From NCBI GenBank assembly GCA_964640175.1, contig CAZXFW010000008.1, forward strand, positions 92,459 through 156,458: 64,000 nt of DNA, read 5' to 3'. A model generated the notes under the pieces. That model had not been told where the DNA came from and searched no databases. It saw nothing but the letters and a program-made list of their open reading frames with translations. Below are positions 17,650 through 26,242 of the stretch, in pieces; position 1 is the stretch's first letter; every line of letters starts with the position of its first letter. This stretch comes from JACKDX01 sp964640175. Its GTDB lineage: Bacteria; Myxococcota_A; Polyangia; Polyangiales; GCA-016699535. The position numbers and the translations under genes are program-made.

Positions 17650-19220
17650 CGAACCTCTTTGAGCTCGTCTCGAAGCACTTGATTGTAAAGCCAGGGCTCG
17701 GTTTGTGCGGCAATGCGATCCGCCAAAGCCGTCAAGCCCAATGCCTTGGCCATTTCAATCAGCCGGATGCGCGCGGCAAGGTCTTCAGGGGCACGCGCGA
17801 TATACTGACGCAAAAGAGCCACTGCTTGGGTACGATGGTTCGTGTTCCACAGTCGCTCTGTCCGGACTCGAATGCGTACATCTTCCGATAACTGAATCGC
17901 GTCGGCCGCTTCAATCGCACCATACACCTGCTGGGCAGCTTTACGTTCGTTGCCCAACTCAAGCAGCTTGGCGCGTTCAGCCATGTAACGCGCATCTGGA
18001 ACATCTTCATAAAGACTTAGCGCAGATTCCAAACCGATGTACTTCAGTCTTAAATAAGCCAACGCACTGCGCAGCTCATGAGCCTCGGGCATCAAGGTAA
18101 GCCCGTGCTGTAAGACTTCCAAGGCAAGAGAATCGGATCCTCGACCTTGAAAAACCTTGGCAAGCTTTAAACGTGCGGCCACAAAATCCCTGGACCCAGG
18201 AGGCACCTTGGCAAAATCCCTGGCTGCATTCAAAGGTTGGTTTCGTTGTAATAGGCAAAGCCCGTGCACATACCGCGCTTCGCTATCAGAAGAACGCGTA
18301 CTCAACGCTACTTCTGTAAGCTCCGTGGCGCGTACAGGTAATCCAACTTCCAAAAACAACCGCGCCGTCGTGACAACGCCTCCAAAACGATCTGGTGAGG
18401 ATGTCACCAAAATAGCACGTGCTCGCTTAAGATTTCCTGCCGCTATTAAAGCCTGTACGCGTAGCACCTCGTCTGGCTCACTGCGACTTACTTTATCCAG
18501 CAAGCGTGCCGCAAGCGCTGGCGCGTCGCTTGTATATGCCTCTTTGGCGAGCTCTCTTACTTCGTTGGCACGTGCAGGTGCGGCATCCAACAACACTTCC
18601 GCTGCCTGACTTGCAGAATCAATGTCCTTGGATTGAACCGCAGCAAGCAACTTGGCTCGCGCCGCCTCAGAAGCCTGACTTCCTGTACGCTCTAGATACG
18701 CCTCCAAGACGACATCTGCTCGCAACCCTGCCCCATGATTACGAAGCAGTCGCGCCAACCCAATGGGCGCCTCCCCAGCGAGCGGTGCAGCTTCCTCAGC
18801 ACGTGTATACGCATCAATTGCAACCAGCGTCTGGCCTTGCTTTTCTGCAAGCTGAGCTCTGACAAGCCACAATGCCTCAGCGTCCGGATCTTTTTTTAAT
18901 GCGTCTTTTAGCGTTCGATCGGCGCTTTTCAGTTGGCCCATATGCATCAAACACTCTGCCATACGTGCTGCAAGGTAAGGATCCTCTGATCCATCATCCC
19001 AGACTTGTTCAAATGCCTCCAAAGCCGACGTATAGTTGCCTCGCGAAAAAAAGAGTTCAGCTTGTAAATAGGCCTCATAGGATTCTGCGGGCACATAGGC
19101 ACCTAGACGTCGCTCACCTCCAAGGTAACGGACAAGGTGAGGCTCGGTATGCGCCTGACATGCACAACCCAACAAGACCGCGACTCCCAAAACTGCCCTG
19201 ATATGTGTCCGCCACCCCAT
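17646..19220 (-). CDS. TPR-repeat lipoprotein
   Basis: A 524-residue protein with signal peptide and lipobox LLGC (Cys19), then nearly continuous tetratricopeptide-like helical repeats from about residue 45 to 510 (for example YEAYLQAELFFSRGNYTSALE and PYLAARMAECLMHMGQLKSAD). Such proteins are envelope scaffolds for pilus, secretion or polysaccharide machines. Nothing in the neighbourhood fixes its partner; it faces the REC-XRE regulator and is divergent from the iron-sulfur reductase gene. Function inferred only as protein-protein interaction. Confidence 0.85.
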   Translation of the reverse strand: MGWRTHIRAVLGVAVLLGCACQAHTEPHLVRYLGGERRLGAYVPAESYEAYLQAELFFSRGNYTSALEAFEQVWDDGSEDPYLAARMAECLMHMGQLKSADRTLKDALKKDPDAEALWLVRAQLAEKQGQTLVAIDAYTRAEEAAPLAGEAPIGLARLLRNHGAGLRADVVLEAYLERTGSQASEAARAKLLAAVQSKDIDSASQAAEVLLDAAPARANEVRELAKEAYTSDAPALAARLLDKVSRSEPDEVLRVQALIAAGNLKRARAILVTSSPDRFGGVVTTARLFLEVGLPVRATELTEVALSTRSSDSEARYVHGLCLLQRNQPLNAARDFAKVPPGSRDFVAARLKLAKVFQGRGSDSLALEVLQHGLTLMPEAHELRSALAYLRLKYIGLESALSLYEDVPDARYMAERAKLLELGNERKAAQQVYGAIEAADAIQLSEDVRIRVRTERLWNTNHRTQAVALLRQYIARAPEDLAARIRLIEMAKALGLTALADRIAAQTEPWLYNQVLRDELKEVR

Positions 19221-19279
19221 CGTTAACAGAATACTTACGAAATCTGCGAAAAAATGGCTATCCTATTGGTAGGTCTCCT

Positions 19280-21400
19280 ATGAATCCCTCCGCGATGACT
19301 TTGCTGCTGTTGTCGTCTTTTGCCATATTTGCGTGGTCTTTTCAGCGACGTTGGGCTCTTTTGCGTACAGGTACCACAGAGCCGCGGTTTTCCATCACGC
19401 CCTTTCCTCAACTGGTAGCCCGGTTGAGGCAGACCCTGATCTACGGGTTTGGGCAACGGAAAATGCCCTATTACCGCACCGCTGGCATTGCACATCTGTT
19501 TATTTTCTCAGGGTTCTTAGTGCTCTTACTGCGCAGTGTGTTGCTGTGGGGACAAGGATACGATGCTGGGTTCGACCTCTGGGGAATCCTGGCCAAGGGC
19601 ACATGGCTGGGCGATGGCTACAACGTACTGAAAGATGTGTTTGCGGTCTTGGTGATCCTAGGCGCCGGGGTCTTTGTATATTACCGGACGATTGCTCCCC
19701 AGAAGCGCATGTCATTAAGCGCAGAGGGCCTCATCATTCTTTTCATCATCATTACCATGATGGTAGCCGACATTGTATATGATGCCACAAGGCTCTTACT
19801 GGAAGCATCCAAACACGAGCATCCAGTGCAACTTTACGTCCTTGAACCTGCAGGGTCGATCGTAGCGCTTGGGCTTGATCAATTTCACTTCAGCGATACG
19901 ACGCTACGCGTGCTTCACCACGTTGGGTTTTGGTGGCATGCAAGCTTTGTATTATTTTTTCTAAACCTACTTCCTTATTCCAAACATTTCCATGTCATCA
20001 CTGCGATTCCAAACGTGTTTGCGGCAAGCGATTTGCCTCGCGGTATGTTACCCAAAATCGAAGATCTTGAAGGTCGAGTCGAACGTGAAGAGCCCTTAGG
20101 CTTTCGCACGATTACTGATTTGAGCTGGAAAGACATGCTTGATCTGTACACCTGCACAGAATGCGGTCGCTGCAGCGATCACTGTCCCGCTTATCTCACG
20201 GATAAGAAATTATCCCCCAAACACTTAACCATTGCACTACGCGATCATCTGTATGACAGCGAATCGCACTTGATTAAAGATGACACGGCTTCGTTAGAAA
20301 CGCTGGGCCTATCGTGTCAAACACAAGCCTCTTCCAATCCAATCGAGGGGAACCCTCCTTCGGAGGCTTATTTTCGAGCCTCAAAACCGTTGGACCTCGT
20401 CCCAGGCATCATTCATCCTGATGTCATTTGGGCCTGCACCACCTGTCGCGCCTGCGAACAAGAATGCCCCGTCAACATCTCTTATGTCGACAAAATCATC
20501 AAACTACGTCGCGAAAAAGTCATGTTGGATGCGGCTTTCCCCAGCGAACTTCAAAAACCTTTTAATGGCATCGAAACACAGGCCAATCCTTGGAACCTTG
20601 CTGCCAACGACCGCCCCGCCTGGGCTCAAGGACTGGAAGTGCCCCTCATGTCAGAGCATCCAAACGCCACTGTCCTTTATTGGGTAGGCTGTGCGGCAAG
20701 TTATGACGAACGCGCAAAAAGAATTGCTCGCGCCACAGTGAAATTGTTCAAACATGCCAACGTCGACTTCGCTATTTTAGGCCAAAAAGAACGTTGCACC
20801 GGAGATCCCGCAAGACGCGCAGGCAATGAGTACTTGTTTCAAATTCAAGCCGAAACCAACGTAGAAACCCTCAAGGAATGTAACGCGGAACGCAAAACGA
20901 TTGTCACGACGTGCCCGCACTGCTTCAACACCCTCCACAATGAATATCCCCAATTCGATGGGCATTTCAAAGTCGTCCATCACACCGACTTTCTCTTGGA
21001 CTTAATGATGGAACGAAAACTCATACCCACTAAGCCTGTTTCTGCAGTCGTAGCGTTTCATGATAGCTGCTACCTGGGCCGCTATAACGACATTTATGAA
21101 TCACCTCGCCAGATTCTGACATCCATTCCTGGCGTTGAATTGCGCGAGGTACCTCACTGGAATCGAGAGCGTGGATTGTGCTGTGGAGCTGGAGGAGCTC
21201 AAATGTTCATGGAAGAACAAAACGACAACCGCGTCAATAACAAACGCACTTTGCAGTTGCTTGATACCGGTGCAACCACCATTGCTACAGCATGTCCTTT
21301 TTGTGTCACGATGATCCAAGATGGGCTCAAGGCCGTCGACAAAGAAGAGACCGTCCAAAACATGGATGTGGCCGAGGTGCTTGAACGTTCGGTCTTATAG
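19280..21400 (+). CDS. Membrane iron-sulfur reductase, CCG-domain, likely ETF:quinone-type oxidoreductase
   Basis: A 706-residue protein (ATG 19280 chosen; a GTG at 19205 would overlap the divergent gene). N-terminal part (1-250) holds about five membrane helices like the heme-b subunit of nitrate reductase. Two ferredoxin-type clusters follow: CTECGRCSDHCP (about 291) and CTTCRACEQECP (about 385). Two CCG domains at the C-terminus (VGCAASYD...; HDSCYLGRYN...; GLCCGAGGAQMF; ACPFC) resemble heterodisulfide reductase HdrD. This layout is that of the membrane ETF:(methyl)menaquinone oxidoreductases of Geobacter and Syntrophus relatives, moving electrons from acyl-CoA oxidation to quinone. The thiolase at 22509 is consistent. 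Partner ETF genes are not in the window. Confidence 0.88.
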   Translation: MNPSAMTLLLLSSFAIFAWSFQRRWALLRTGTTEPRFSITPFPQLVARLRQTLIYGFGQRKMPYYRTAGIAHLFIFSGFLVLLLRSVLLWGQGYDAGFDLWGILAKGTWLGDGYNVLKDVFAVLVILGAGVFVYYRTIAPQKRMSLSAEGLIILFIIITMMVADIVYDATRLLLEASKHEHPVQLYVLEPAGSIVALGLDQFHFSDTTLRVLHHVGFWWHASFVLFFLNLLPYSKHFHVITAIPNVFAASDLPRGMLPKIEDLEGRVEREEPLGFRTITDLSWKDMLDLYTCTECGRCSDHCPAYLTDKKLSPKHLTIALRDHLYDSESHLIKDDTASLETLGLSCQTQASSNPIEGNPPSEAYFRASKPLDLVPGIIHPDVIWACTTCRACEQECPVNISYVDKIIKLRREKVMLDAAFPSELQKPFNGIETQANPWNLAANDRPAWAQGLEVPLMSEHPNATVLYWVGCAASYDERAKRIARATVKLFKHANVDFAILGQKERCTGDPARRAGNEYLFQIQAETNVETLKECNAERKTIVTTCPHCFNTLHNEYPQFDGHFKVVHHTDFLLDLMMERKLIPTKPVSAVVAFHDSCYLGRYNDIYESPRQILTSIPGVELREVPHWNRERGLCCGAGGAQMFMEEQNDNRVNNKRTLQLLDTGATTIATACPFCVTMIQDGLKAVDKEETVQNMDVAEVLERSVL

Positions 21401-21424
21401 AGGTAGTTCTCAGGTTGGAGAGCT

Positions 21425-21832
21425 GTGTTGACCTTGACATCTACTGCGGGTGGGTACGGACTAATGCTACTACAAAGCCTGTGTGCCTTGGCAGCATTTG
21501 GTGTGATTGCATGGATTCTTGTGCGTTGGAGCTCAGGAACATTGCAAAGACGCTCTCTATCCCAAGGGCATGTGCACGTACTGGAACGTATTCCACTCGA
21601 TGCCCGACGCTTCCTTTATCTGGTGCGTTGCGGCGATCGGGTGCTTTTGCTCGGCGCCAGCGACAATGCTGGGCCTCATGTACTCACGGAGTTTGCTGCA
21701 GAAAGCCTACCCCACGTCACCGTTCAGCAAGCACAACACTTCGGAACGATTCTTCAGCGTTTGCGGAGCAGCGGAAGTACAGCCACGCCAACACCTTCAG
21801 AGTCCACTGACACACAGAAGGAGTCTTCATGA
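21425..21832 (+). CDS. fliO: FliO-like flagellar/T3SS export apparatus protein
   Basis: A 135-residue protein with one N-terminal membrane segment (about 8-32) and a small cytoplasmic domain with HVLERIPLDARRFLYLVRCGDRVLLLG, the typical FliO core. FliO assists assembly of the FliP ring of the flagellar export gate. It starts at GTG and its 3' end overlaps the fliP start by 4 bases (ATGA), which supports the weakly conserved assignment. FliO is a flagellar-lineage component not normally found in injectisomes. Confidence 0.75.
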   Translation: MLTLTSTAGGYGLMLLQSLCALAAFGVIAWILVRWSSGTLQRRSLSQGHVHVLERIPLDARRFLYLVRCGDRVLLLGASDNAGPHVLTEFAAESLPHVTVQQAQHFGTILQRLRSSGSTATPTPSESTDTQKESS

Positions 21833-22497
21833 CCTCAATGCCTATGAACACGGTGTTATTCTTTGCAGCACTTTCATTGCTCCCGTTGGTGTTCATGACA
21901 GCGACCAGCTTCGTTAAGATCTCCGTGGTATTTTCCATCCTTCGGAACGCGTTAGGCACAGGACAAGTGCCCTCGGGCCTGATTGTGGCAGCGCTCTCAG
22001 CCATTCTCAGCCTGTACGTTATGGCGCCGGTTGGTTCACAAATGCTTCAGGCTGCCGCTTCCCCTGCCATGTCCGTCAACTGGAACGCGCCTTTAGGCCC
22101 TGGCAGTTTGGGTGCATTGCAACGAACAGCAGAACAGATGGTGGAACCACTACGCCAGTGGCTCGAACGGCATGCCAACCCCAAAGAAACCTCTCTCTTT
22201 TTTGAGCTTGCAAAACAAGCTCGACCTGCAGAACAACGTGCTGCGCTAAGCCGCCAGGATTTTCTTGTGGTGTTTCCTGCATTTTTAATTACCGAACTCA
22301 GCGAAGCTTTTCTGATCGGGTTTCTTATTTTTCTTCCATTTCTGATTATCGACTTGGTCGTGGCAAACATTATGTTGGCCCTAGGCATGCAAATGCTCTC
22401 ACCTACCAACATCTCCTTGCCATTCAAACTGCTTTTATTTGTTGCCGCAGATGGCTGGTATCTGCTTTCACGTGCTCTTTTGGCAGGCTATACTTAA
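21829..22497 (+). CDS. fliP: FliP/SctR export-gate protein
   Basis: Core membrane subunit of the type III export gate. The 222 residues show an N-terminal membrane pair (LLPLVFMTATSFVKISVVFSIL), a hydrophilic middle, and the highly conserved C-terminal block with IGFLIFLPFLIIDLVVANIM, LGMQMLSPTNISLPFK and LLFVAADGWYLL. Length is nearer SctR (about 217) than flagellar FliP (about 245), and LSPTNISLP is SctR-like, but the coupled FliO argues for flagellar origin. fliQ, fliR and flhB do not follow; instead a convergent thiolase gene starts 11 bases away. Confidence 0.9.
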   Translation: MTSMPMNTVLFFAALSLLPLVFMTATSFVKISVVFSILRNALGTGQVPSGLIVAALSAILSLYVMAPVGSQMLQAAASPAMSVNWNAPLGPGSLGALQRTAEQMVEPLRQWLERHANPKETSLFFELAKQARPAEQRAALSRQDFLVVFPAFLITELSEAFLIGFLIFLPFLIIDLVVANIMLALGMQMLSPTNISLPFKLLLFVAADGWYLLSRALLAGYT

Positions 22498-22508
22498 AGA
22501 CTAATCGC

Positions 22509-23744
22509 TCAACAGCGCTCAATGACCGTAGCCACGCCCATACCACCACCAATACACAGCGTGACCAACGCAGTTGATAAATCTCGTTCTTCCAGAATAT
22601 CCAATGCCGTATTGATCAACATGGCGCCCGTGGCGCCCAAAGGATGCCCTAACGCAATGGCTCCACCGTGTATGTTAACTTTGGCATGATCAAGATTAAG
22701 TTTACGCATGACTTGCAAAGGAACAACGGCAAAGGCTTCATTGATTTCCCACACGTCAATATCTTTAGGTTGCATCCCCAAACGTGCCAGCGCCTTTTGC
22801 GATGTAGGCGTTGGGGCAGTAAGCATAATCACAGGCTCACTTCCACAGGTAGCAGTTGCACGCACTTTCGCCCGCGGACGAAGCCCATGTGTTTTGGCAT
22901 AGTCGCTGGATGCAAGAAGGATTGCGGCCGCACCGTCCACAATCCCACTGGAATTGCCTGCTGTATGAATGTGATTAATCTCAGTCACCTCTGGATACCG
23001 TTTTAGCGCAAAGGCGTCCACGGTTTCCCCATGAGGACCCACCTTGGTACTACCAAGCTCTGCAAACGCTGGCTTAAGTTCTGCAAGTGATGCCACCGTT
23101 GTCCCTGCCCGTGGATGCTCATCTTTATCCAACAGCAATTGCTGTGTTGTAGGATCGTGAATGGGAACCAAGCTTCGTTGAAATGCATCTGCATGCAGGG
23201 CTTGCTCCGCACGCTTTTGCGATTCAGCGGCAAAGGTGTCCGCATCCGTACGACTGAATCCTTCCAAGGTAGCTATTAAATCTGCACTGATCCCTTGAGG
23301 CACTTGGGCTATCCGCGTGCGTAACACAGTATTATTACCATCAATGCCACCGCCGTCAGAGCCGATCGGCACACGAGACATGCTTTCCACACCGCCCGCT
23401 ACCACCAGAGATTGTTCACCAGAAGCAATGCCCATAACCCCAAAGTTAACGGCTTGCGCTCCTGACCCACAAAATCGATTCACCGTGACACCTGTGACTT
23501 GCTCTGGCCAACCTGCCGTCAACAAGCTGTGCCTCGCAATACAGGCGCCTTGTTCATGAACTTGTGAAACACATCCCACAACCAGATCATCCACGTCTTC
23601 TTTATGGATACCTGTCCGATGCGCCAAATGATTCAGAACCTGGGCAAGCAATTCTTGCGGATGCACATTCGAAAGCGCGCCTTTCCCTGGCCGGCCACGG
23701 CCACGCGGGCTTCGCACTGCATCGATAATCCATACTTCGTTCAC
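22509..23744 (-). CDS. Acetyl-CoA acetyltransferase / thiolase
   Basis: Thiolase-fold enzyme of 411 residues. Acyl-accepting Cys92 lies in NRFCGSGAQAVN; the C-terminal signatures GGAIALGHPLGATGA (His) and CIGGGMGVATVIE (Cys) complete the active site. It could run degradatively (beta-ketoacyl-CoA thiolysis) or condense two acetyl-CoA; sequence alone does not decide between FadA and AtoB types. It is 5 bases downstream of the FHA/sigma-54 activator gene, so the two are probably co-transcribed. The iron-sulfur reductase nearby supports a fatty acid oxidation role. Start is GTG. Confidence 0.93.
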   Translation of the reverse strand: MNEVWIIDAVRSPRGRGRPGKGALSNVHPQELLAQVLNHLAHRTGIHKEDVDDLVVGCVSQVHEQGACIARHSLLTAGWPEQVTGVTVNRFCGSGAQAVNFGVMGIASGEQSLVVAGGVESMSRVPIGSDGGGIDGNNTVLRTRIAQVPQGISADLIATLEGFSRTDADTFAAESQKRAEQALHADAFQRSLVPIHDPTTQQLLLDKDEHPRAGTTVASLAELKPAFAELGSTKVGPHGETVDAFALKRYPEVTEINHIHTAGNSSGIVDGAAAILLASSDYAKTHGLRPRAKVRATATCGSEPVIMLTAPTPTSQKALARLGMQPKDIDVWEINEAFAVVPLQVMRKLNLDHAKVNIHGGAIALGHPLGATGAMLINTALDILEERDLSTALVTLCIGGGMGVATVIERC

Positions 23745-23749
23745 TAGAA

Positions 23750-25231
23750 CTAATCCTCGCCGTCGGCATCTCCATCACGGTCATCTGTCGTGATGCTGTA
23801 CCGCTTCATCAACTTGCGAAAATATTTTCGGTCAATTCCCGCTTCACGGGCCGCATGCGAAATGTTCATGTCATTCTTCTTAAGAAGACTGGCAATGTAG
23901 TCCTTTTCAAACGTCGAAACCCATTGCTCTTTGGCTTCTTTAAACGTTCCAGCCAACGTCGTAGACGCAATGGCAGCATCAAGCCCCTGAGACGGAAACC
24001 CAGCCATGGATTGACGCAACAGCCCAGCTGCTCCTGGAGCAGCTTTGGTGACATGATCGGGAAGATCTTGCAATTCCAGCGTATCGCTTTCAGCAAAACT
24101 GACAGCGCGTTCAACGATGTTTAACAGTTCACGGACGTTGCCCGGCCATTTGTAGCCATGCAAGCACTCCAACACCTCAGGGGACATCCCGTTGACTTTT
24201 TTGGTATTGCCTCCGCTCCGATTGAAATGACACGTATCCAAAAAGTGCTTAACCAAAAGCTCAATGTCTTCGGGACGATCCCGCAAAGGAGGTAGTGATA
24301 CGCGGACGACACTCAGACGATAGAAGAGATCTTCTCGAAACCGTCCCGCTCGGACCTCTTCTTCCAAATCACGATTGGTAGCCGCGACAACACGGACGTC
24401 TACTTTGATGGGTTTGCTGCCTCCAACTCGCTTAACCTCTCGCTGTTCAAGCACACGTAATAGCTTGGGTTGCAGGTCACTGCTCAGTTCGCCAAGCTCA
24501 TCCAAAAATACGGTGCCACCATTCGCAAGCTCAAACACCCCCTGGCGCGTAGAAACTGCCCCAGTAAACGAACCCTTTTCATGCCCAAACAATTCGCTTT
24601 CAATGAGGTTCTCAGGCACGGCCCCGCAATCGAAAACAATGAAAGGCCCTTCACGTCGAGGAGATTGTTGATGAACCGTCCGTGCAACCACTTCTTTACC
24701 CGTACCCGTCTCACCTTCGATCACCACGGTTGCATCTGTCGGACCAATCTTTTCCAAGATTGCATACACTTCCCGTAACTTGCCATTGCGCCCAATAATA
24801 TCCCCAAAGGAATCTTTATCGGATGGAATGATCTCAACTTGCTCATCCACAGGTGCAAAATGCACATCCGTTTTACCTATGCGAATGGTGCAATTGGGGC
24901 GTAGATAAGCTTCGCGTATGCGCACTCGGTTAATAAAACTACCGTTCGTGGAATTAAGATCCTGAATGAGATAGTGGTTACCTTCTCGAAAAATCTTGCA
25001 ATGGTTGCGGCTCACCGTTTCATCGTCGACGACAATGTCATTGTCATCCATGGCACCGAGTGTCACCACATCGCGATCGAACACATGCTGTTTGGCTTCC
25101 CCATCTTGAACAACCACAAGCTTGCACCGACGCAGTGTGATCGTGGCAGGCCGTCCACCCACATAGGTGATCTTCGTTGGAGAAAAACTCTCTGGATTTG
25201 ATTCCGGCAGGGAGCGTGCCATTTCCCCCAT
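23750..25231 (-). CDS. FHA-domain sigma-54-dependent transcription activator
   Basis: From ATG 25231 (a TTG at 25258 is too close to the predicted transcript start) the protein has about 493 residues. An FHA domain (about 40-110; SRNHCKIF...LNSTNGSFINRVRI) should bind phosphothreonine proteins, so it responds to Ser/Thr kinases rather than histidine kinases. The AAA+ domain (about 145-370) has GETGTGKE (Walker A), FLDELGEL (Walker B) and an intact GSFTGA sigma-54 loop. A Fis-type helix-turn-helix ends the protein (NISHAAREAGIDRKYFRKLMKRY). This architecture is common in Myxococcota. Target genes unknown. Confidence 0.93.
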   Translation of the reverse strand: MGEMARSLPESNPESFSPTKITYVGGRPATITLRRCKLVVVQDGEAKQHVFDRDVVTLGAMDDNDIVVDDETVSRNHCKIFREGNHYLIQDLNSTNGSFINRVRIREAYLRPNCTIRIGKTDVHFAPVDEQVEIIPSDKDSFGDIIGRNGKLREVYAILEKIGPTDATVVIEGETGTGKEVVARTVHQQSPRREGPFIVFDCGAVPENLIESELFGHEKGSFTGAVSTRQGVFELANGGTVFLDELGELSSDLQPKLLRVLEQREVKRVGGSKPIKVDVRVVAATNRDLEEEVRAGRFREDLFYRLSVVRVSLPPLRDRPEDIELLVKHFLDTCHFNRSGGNTKKVNGMSPEVLECLHGYKWPGNVRELLNIVERAVSFAESDTLELQDLPDHVTKAAPGAAGLLRQSMAGFPSQGLDAAIASTTLAGTFKEAKEQWVSTFEKDYIASLLKKNDMNISHAAREAGIDRKYFRKLMKRYSITTDDRDGDADGED

Positions 25232-25266
25232 GGTAACGATTGCTTCGAGTGGGGTCAAATGTCATC

Positions 25267-25294
25267 ACAATAACTGATCATACGATCAGTGCAA
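25267..25294 (-). promoter_or_regulatory. Promoter with palindromic operator for the FHA activator gene
   Basis: On the reverse strand TTGCAC (25294-25289), a 16-base spacer and TATTGT (25272-25267) form a sigma-70-like pair. The perfect inverted repeat ACTGATC-GTAT-GATCAGT (25273-25290) fills the spacer. Start of transcription would be near 25260, leaving a leader of about 29 bases to ATG 25231. A bound dimeric regulator would block or remodel this promoter. Regulator unknown. Confidence 0.45.
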
Positions 25295-25357
25295 AAACAG
25301 GTATGACGCAAAGATACGGTGTGTCAAAACACAGGTGGGGTTAACAAACCAGAGCAC

Positions 25358-26239
25358 TCATGGGGCAGACGAAATTTCTGGGGCATAATTTCCCTTTAGT
25401 TTGAGCAGATAGGCACGAATGGCATCAGACCGCTTATCTTGCCACAACATGAATCGAATCGACTCAGTGGCCTCAAGCAAGCTCTTAGCGTCAGCCGGAC
25501 GGAGCCCCGTCAATTTCACAATCGCCCAGCCAGTAGGAACCCGAACAACATGCGAGGTCACATCTCCGATCTGTCGTAGTTGAAACGTGGCGTTACGTAA
25601 TGCCCCATGCACCGTTTCGGAATTGGGAGCCTCCTTGGACGGGAAGTAGCCCAGATCCCCCCCACGTTGTTTCGTTCGCTCATCGATACTGTGCTGTCGA
25701 ACAAGCTCTTGAAAATCGTGCATATCGACACGCTTTGCCTTAGGCAACAAAGCCAGCGCTTCTTCGCGCTTTGAACATACAAGATAATGAGCACGTCGGT
25801 ATTCCGGACGATGAAATTCATCAAGGTGAGAGTCGTAGTAGTGTTTTACGTCAGCCTCAGTAACGGATGCTAACGGAAGATGTCGGTCGACTTCTCCGTG
25901 TAGCAATGCTTGGATAAGCATTTCGTCGCGTTGACGCGTCACTGTACGATGTTTGGCATACCCTTTCAGTTTTGCTTGGTGAGCCATCAAGGCTTGATCC
26001 ACCATGGTTTGAACCAGTGCCTGAAGCTGTATAGGATCGTGATATTGCTGACGCAAAGTCGGCGATAGCTGGTTGATGGCGTCTTCGACATCACCGACGG
26101 TGATCGTAGATATACCCTGAATAGTAGAGACAGCTTGCTTACGCCGAGCTGTTTGGTGTTCTTGTGGCACTTGAGCCCTACTGGACCATACGCCAAGGCC
26201 TGATCCTATAAGAATTGCAACCCATAGATAGCGTCGCAT
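25358..26239 (-). CDS. Periplasmic PpiC/SurA-type peptidyl-prolyl isomerase
   Basis: A 293-residue exported chaperone-isomerase: signal peptide (1-22, RRYLWVAILIGSGLGVWSSRAQ), N-terminal SurA-like helical region, then a parvulin domain (about 145-255; RAHYLVCSKREEALALL, RGGDLGYFP, GWAIVKLTG). Parvulins speed cis-trans proline isomerisation and help outer-membrane protein folding. It follows rseP with 3 bases between, so both envelope-proteostasis genes share a transcript. Confidence 0.88.
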   Translation of the reverse strand: MRRYLWVAILIGSGLGVWSSRAQVPQEHQTARRKQAVSTIQGISTITVGDVEDAINQLSPTLRQQYHDPIQLQALVQTMVDQALMAHQAKLKGYAKHRTVTRQRDEMLIQALLHGEVDRHLPLASVTEADVKHYYDSHLDEFHRPEYRRAHYLVCSKREEALALLPKAKRVDMHDFQELVRQHSIDERTKQRGGDLGYFPSKEAPNSETVHGALRNATFQLRQIGDVTSHVVRVPTGWAIVKLTGLRPADAKSLLEATESIRFMLWQDKRSDAIRAYLLKLKGNYAPEISSAP

Positions 26240-26242
26240 CGT

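Noticed and set aside
18157..18609. Plus-strand frame of 150 codons opposite the TPR lipoprotein
   Set aside because: Antisense shadow of a clear repeat protein; no start signal or recognisable domain.
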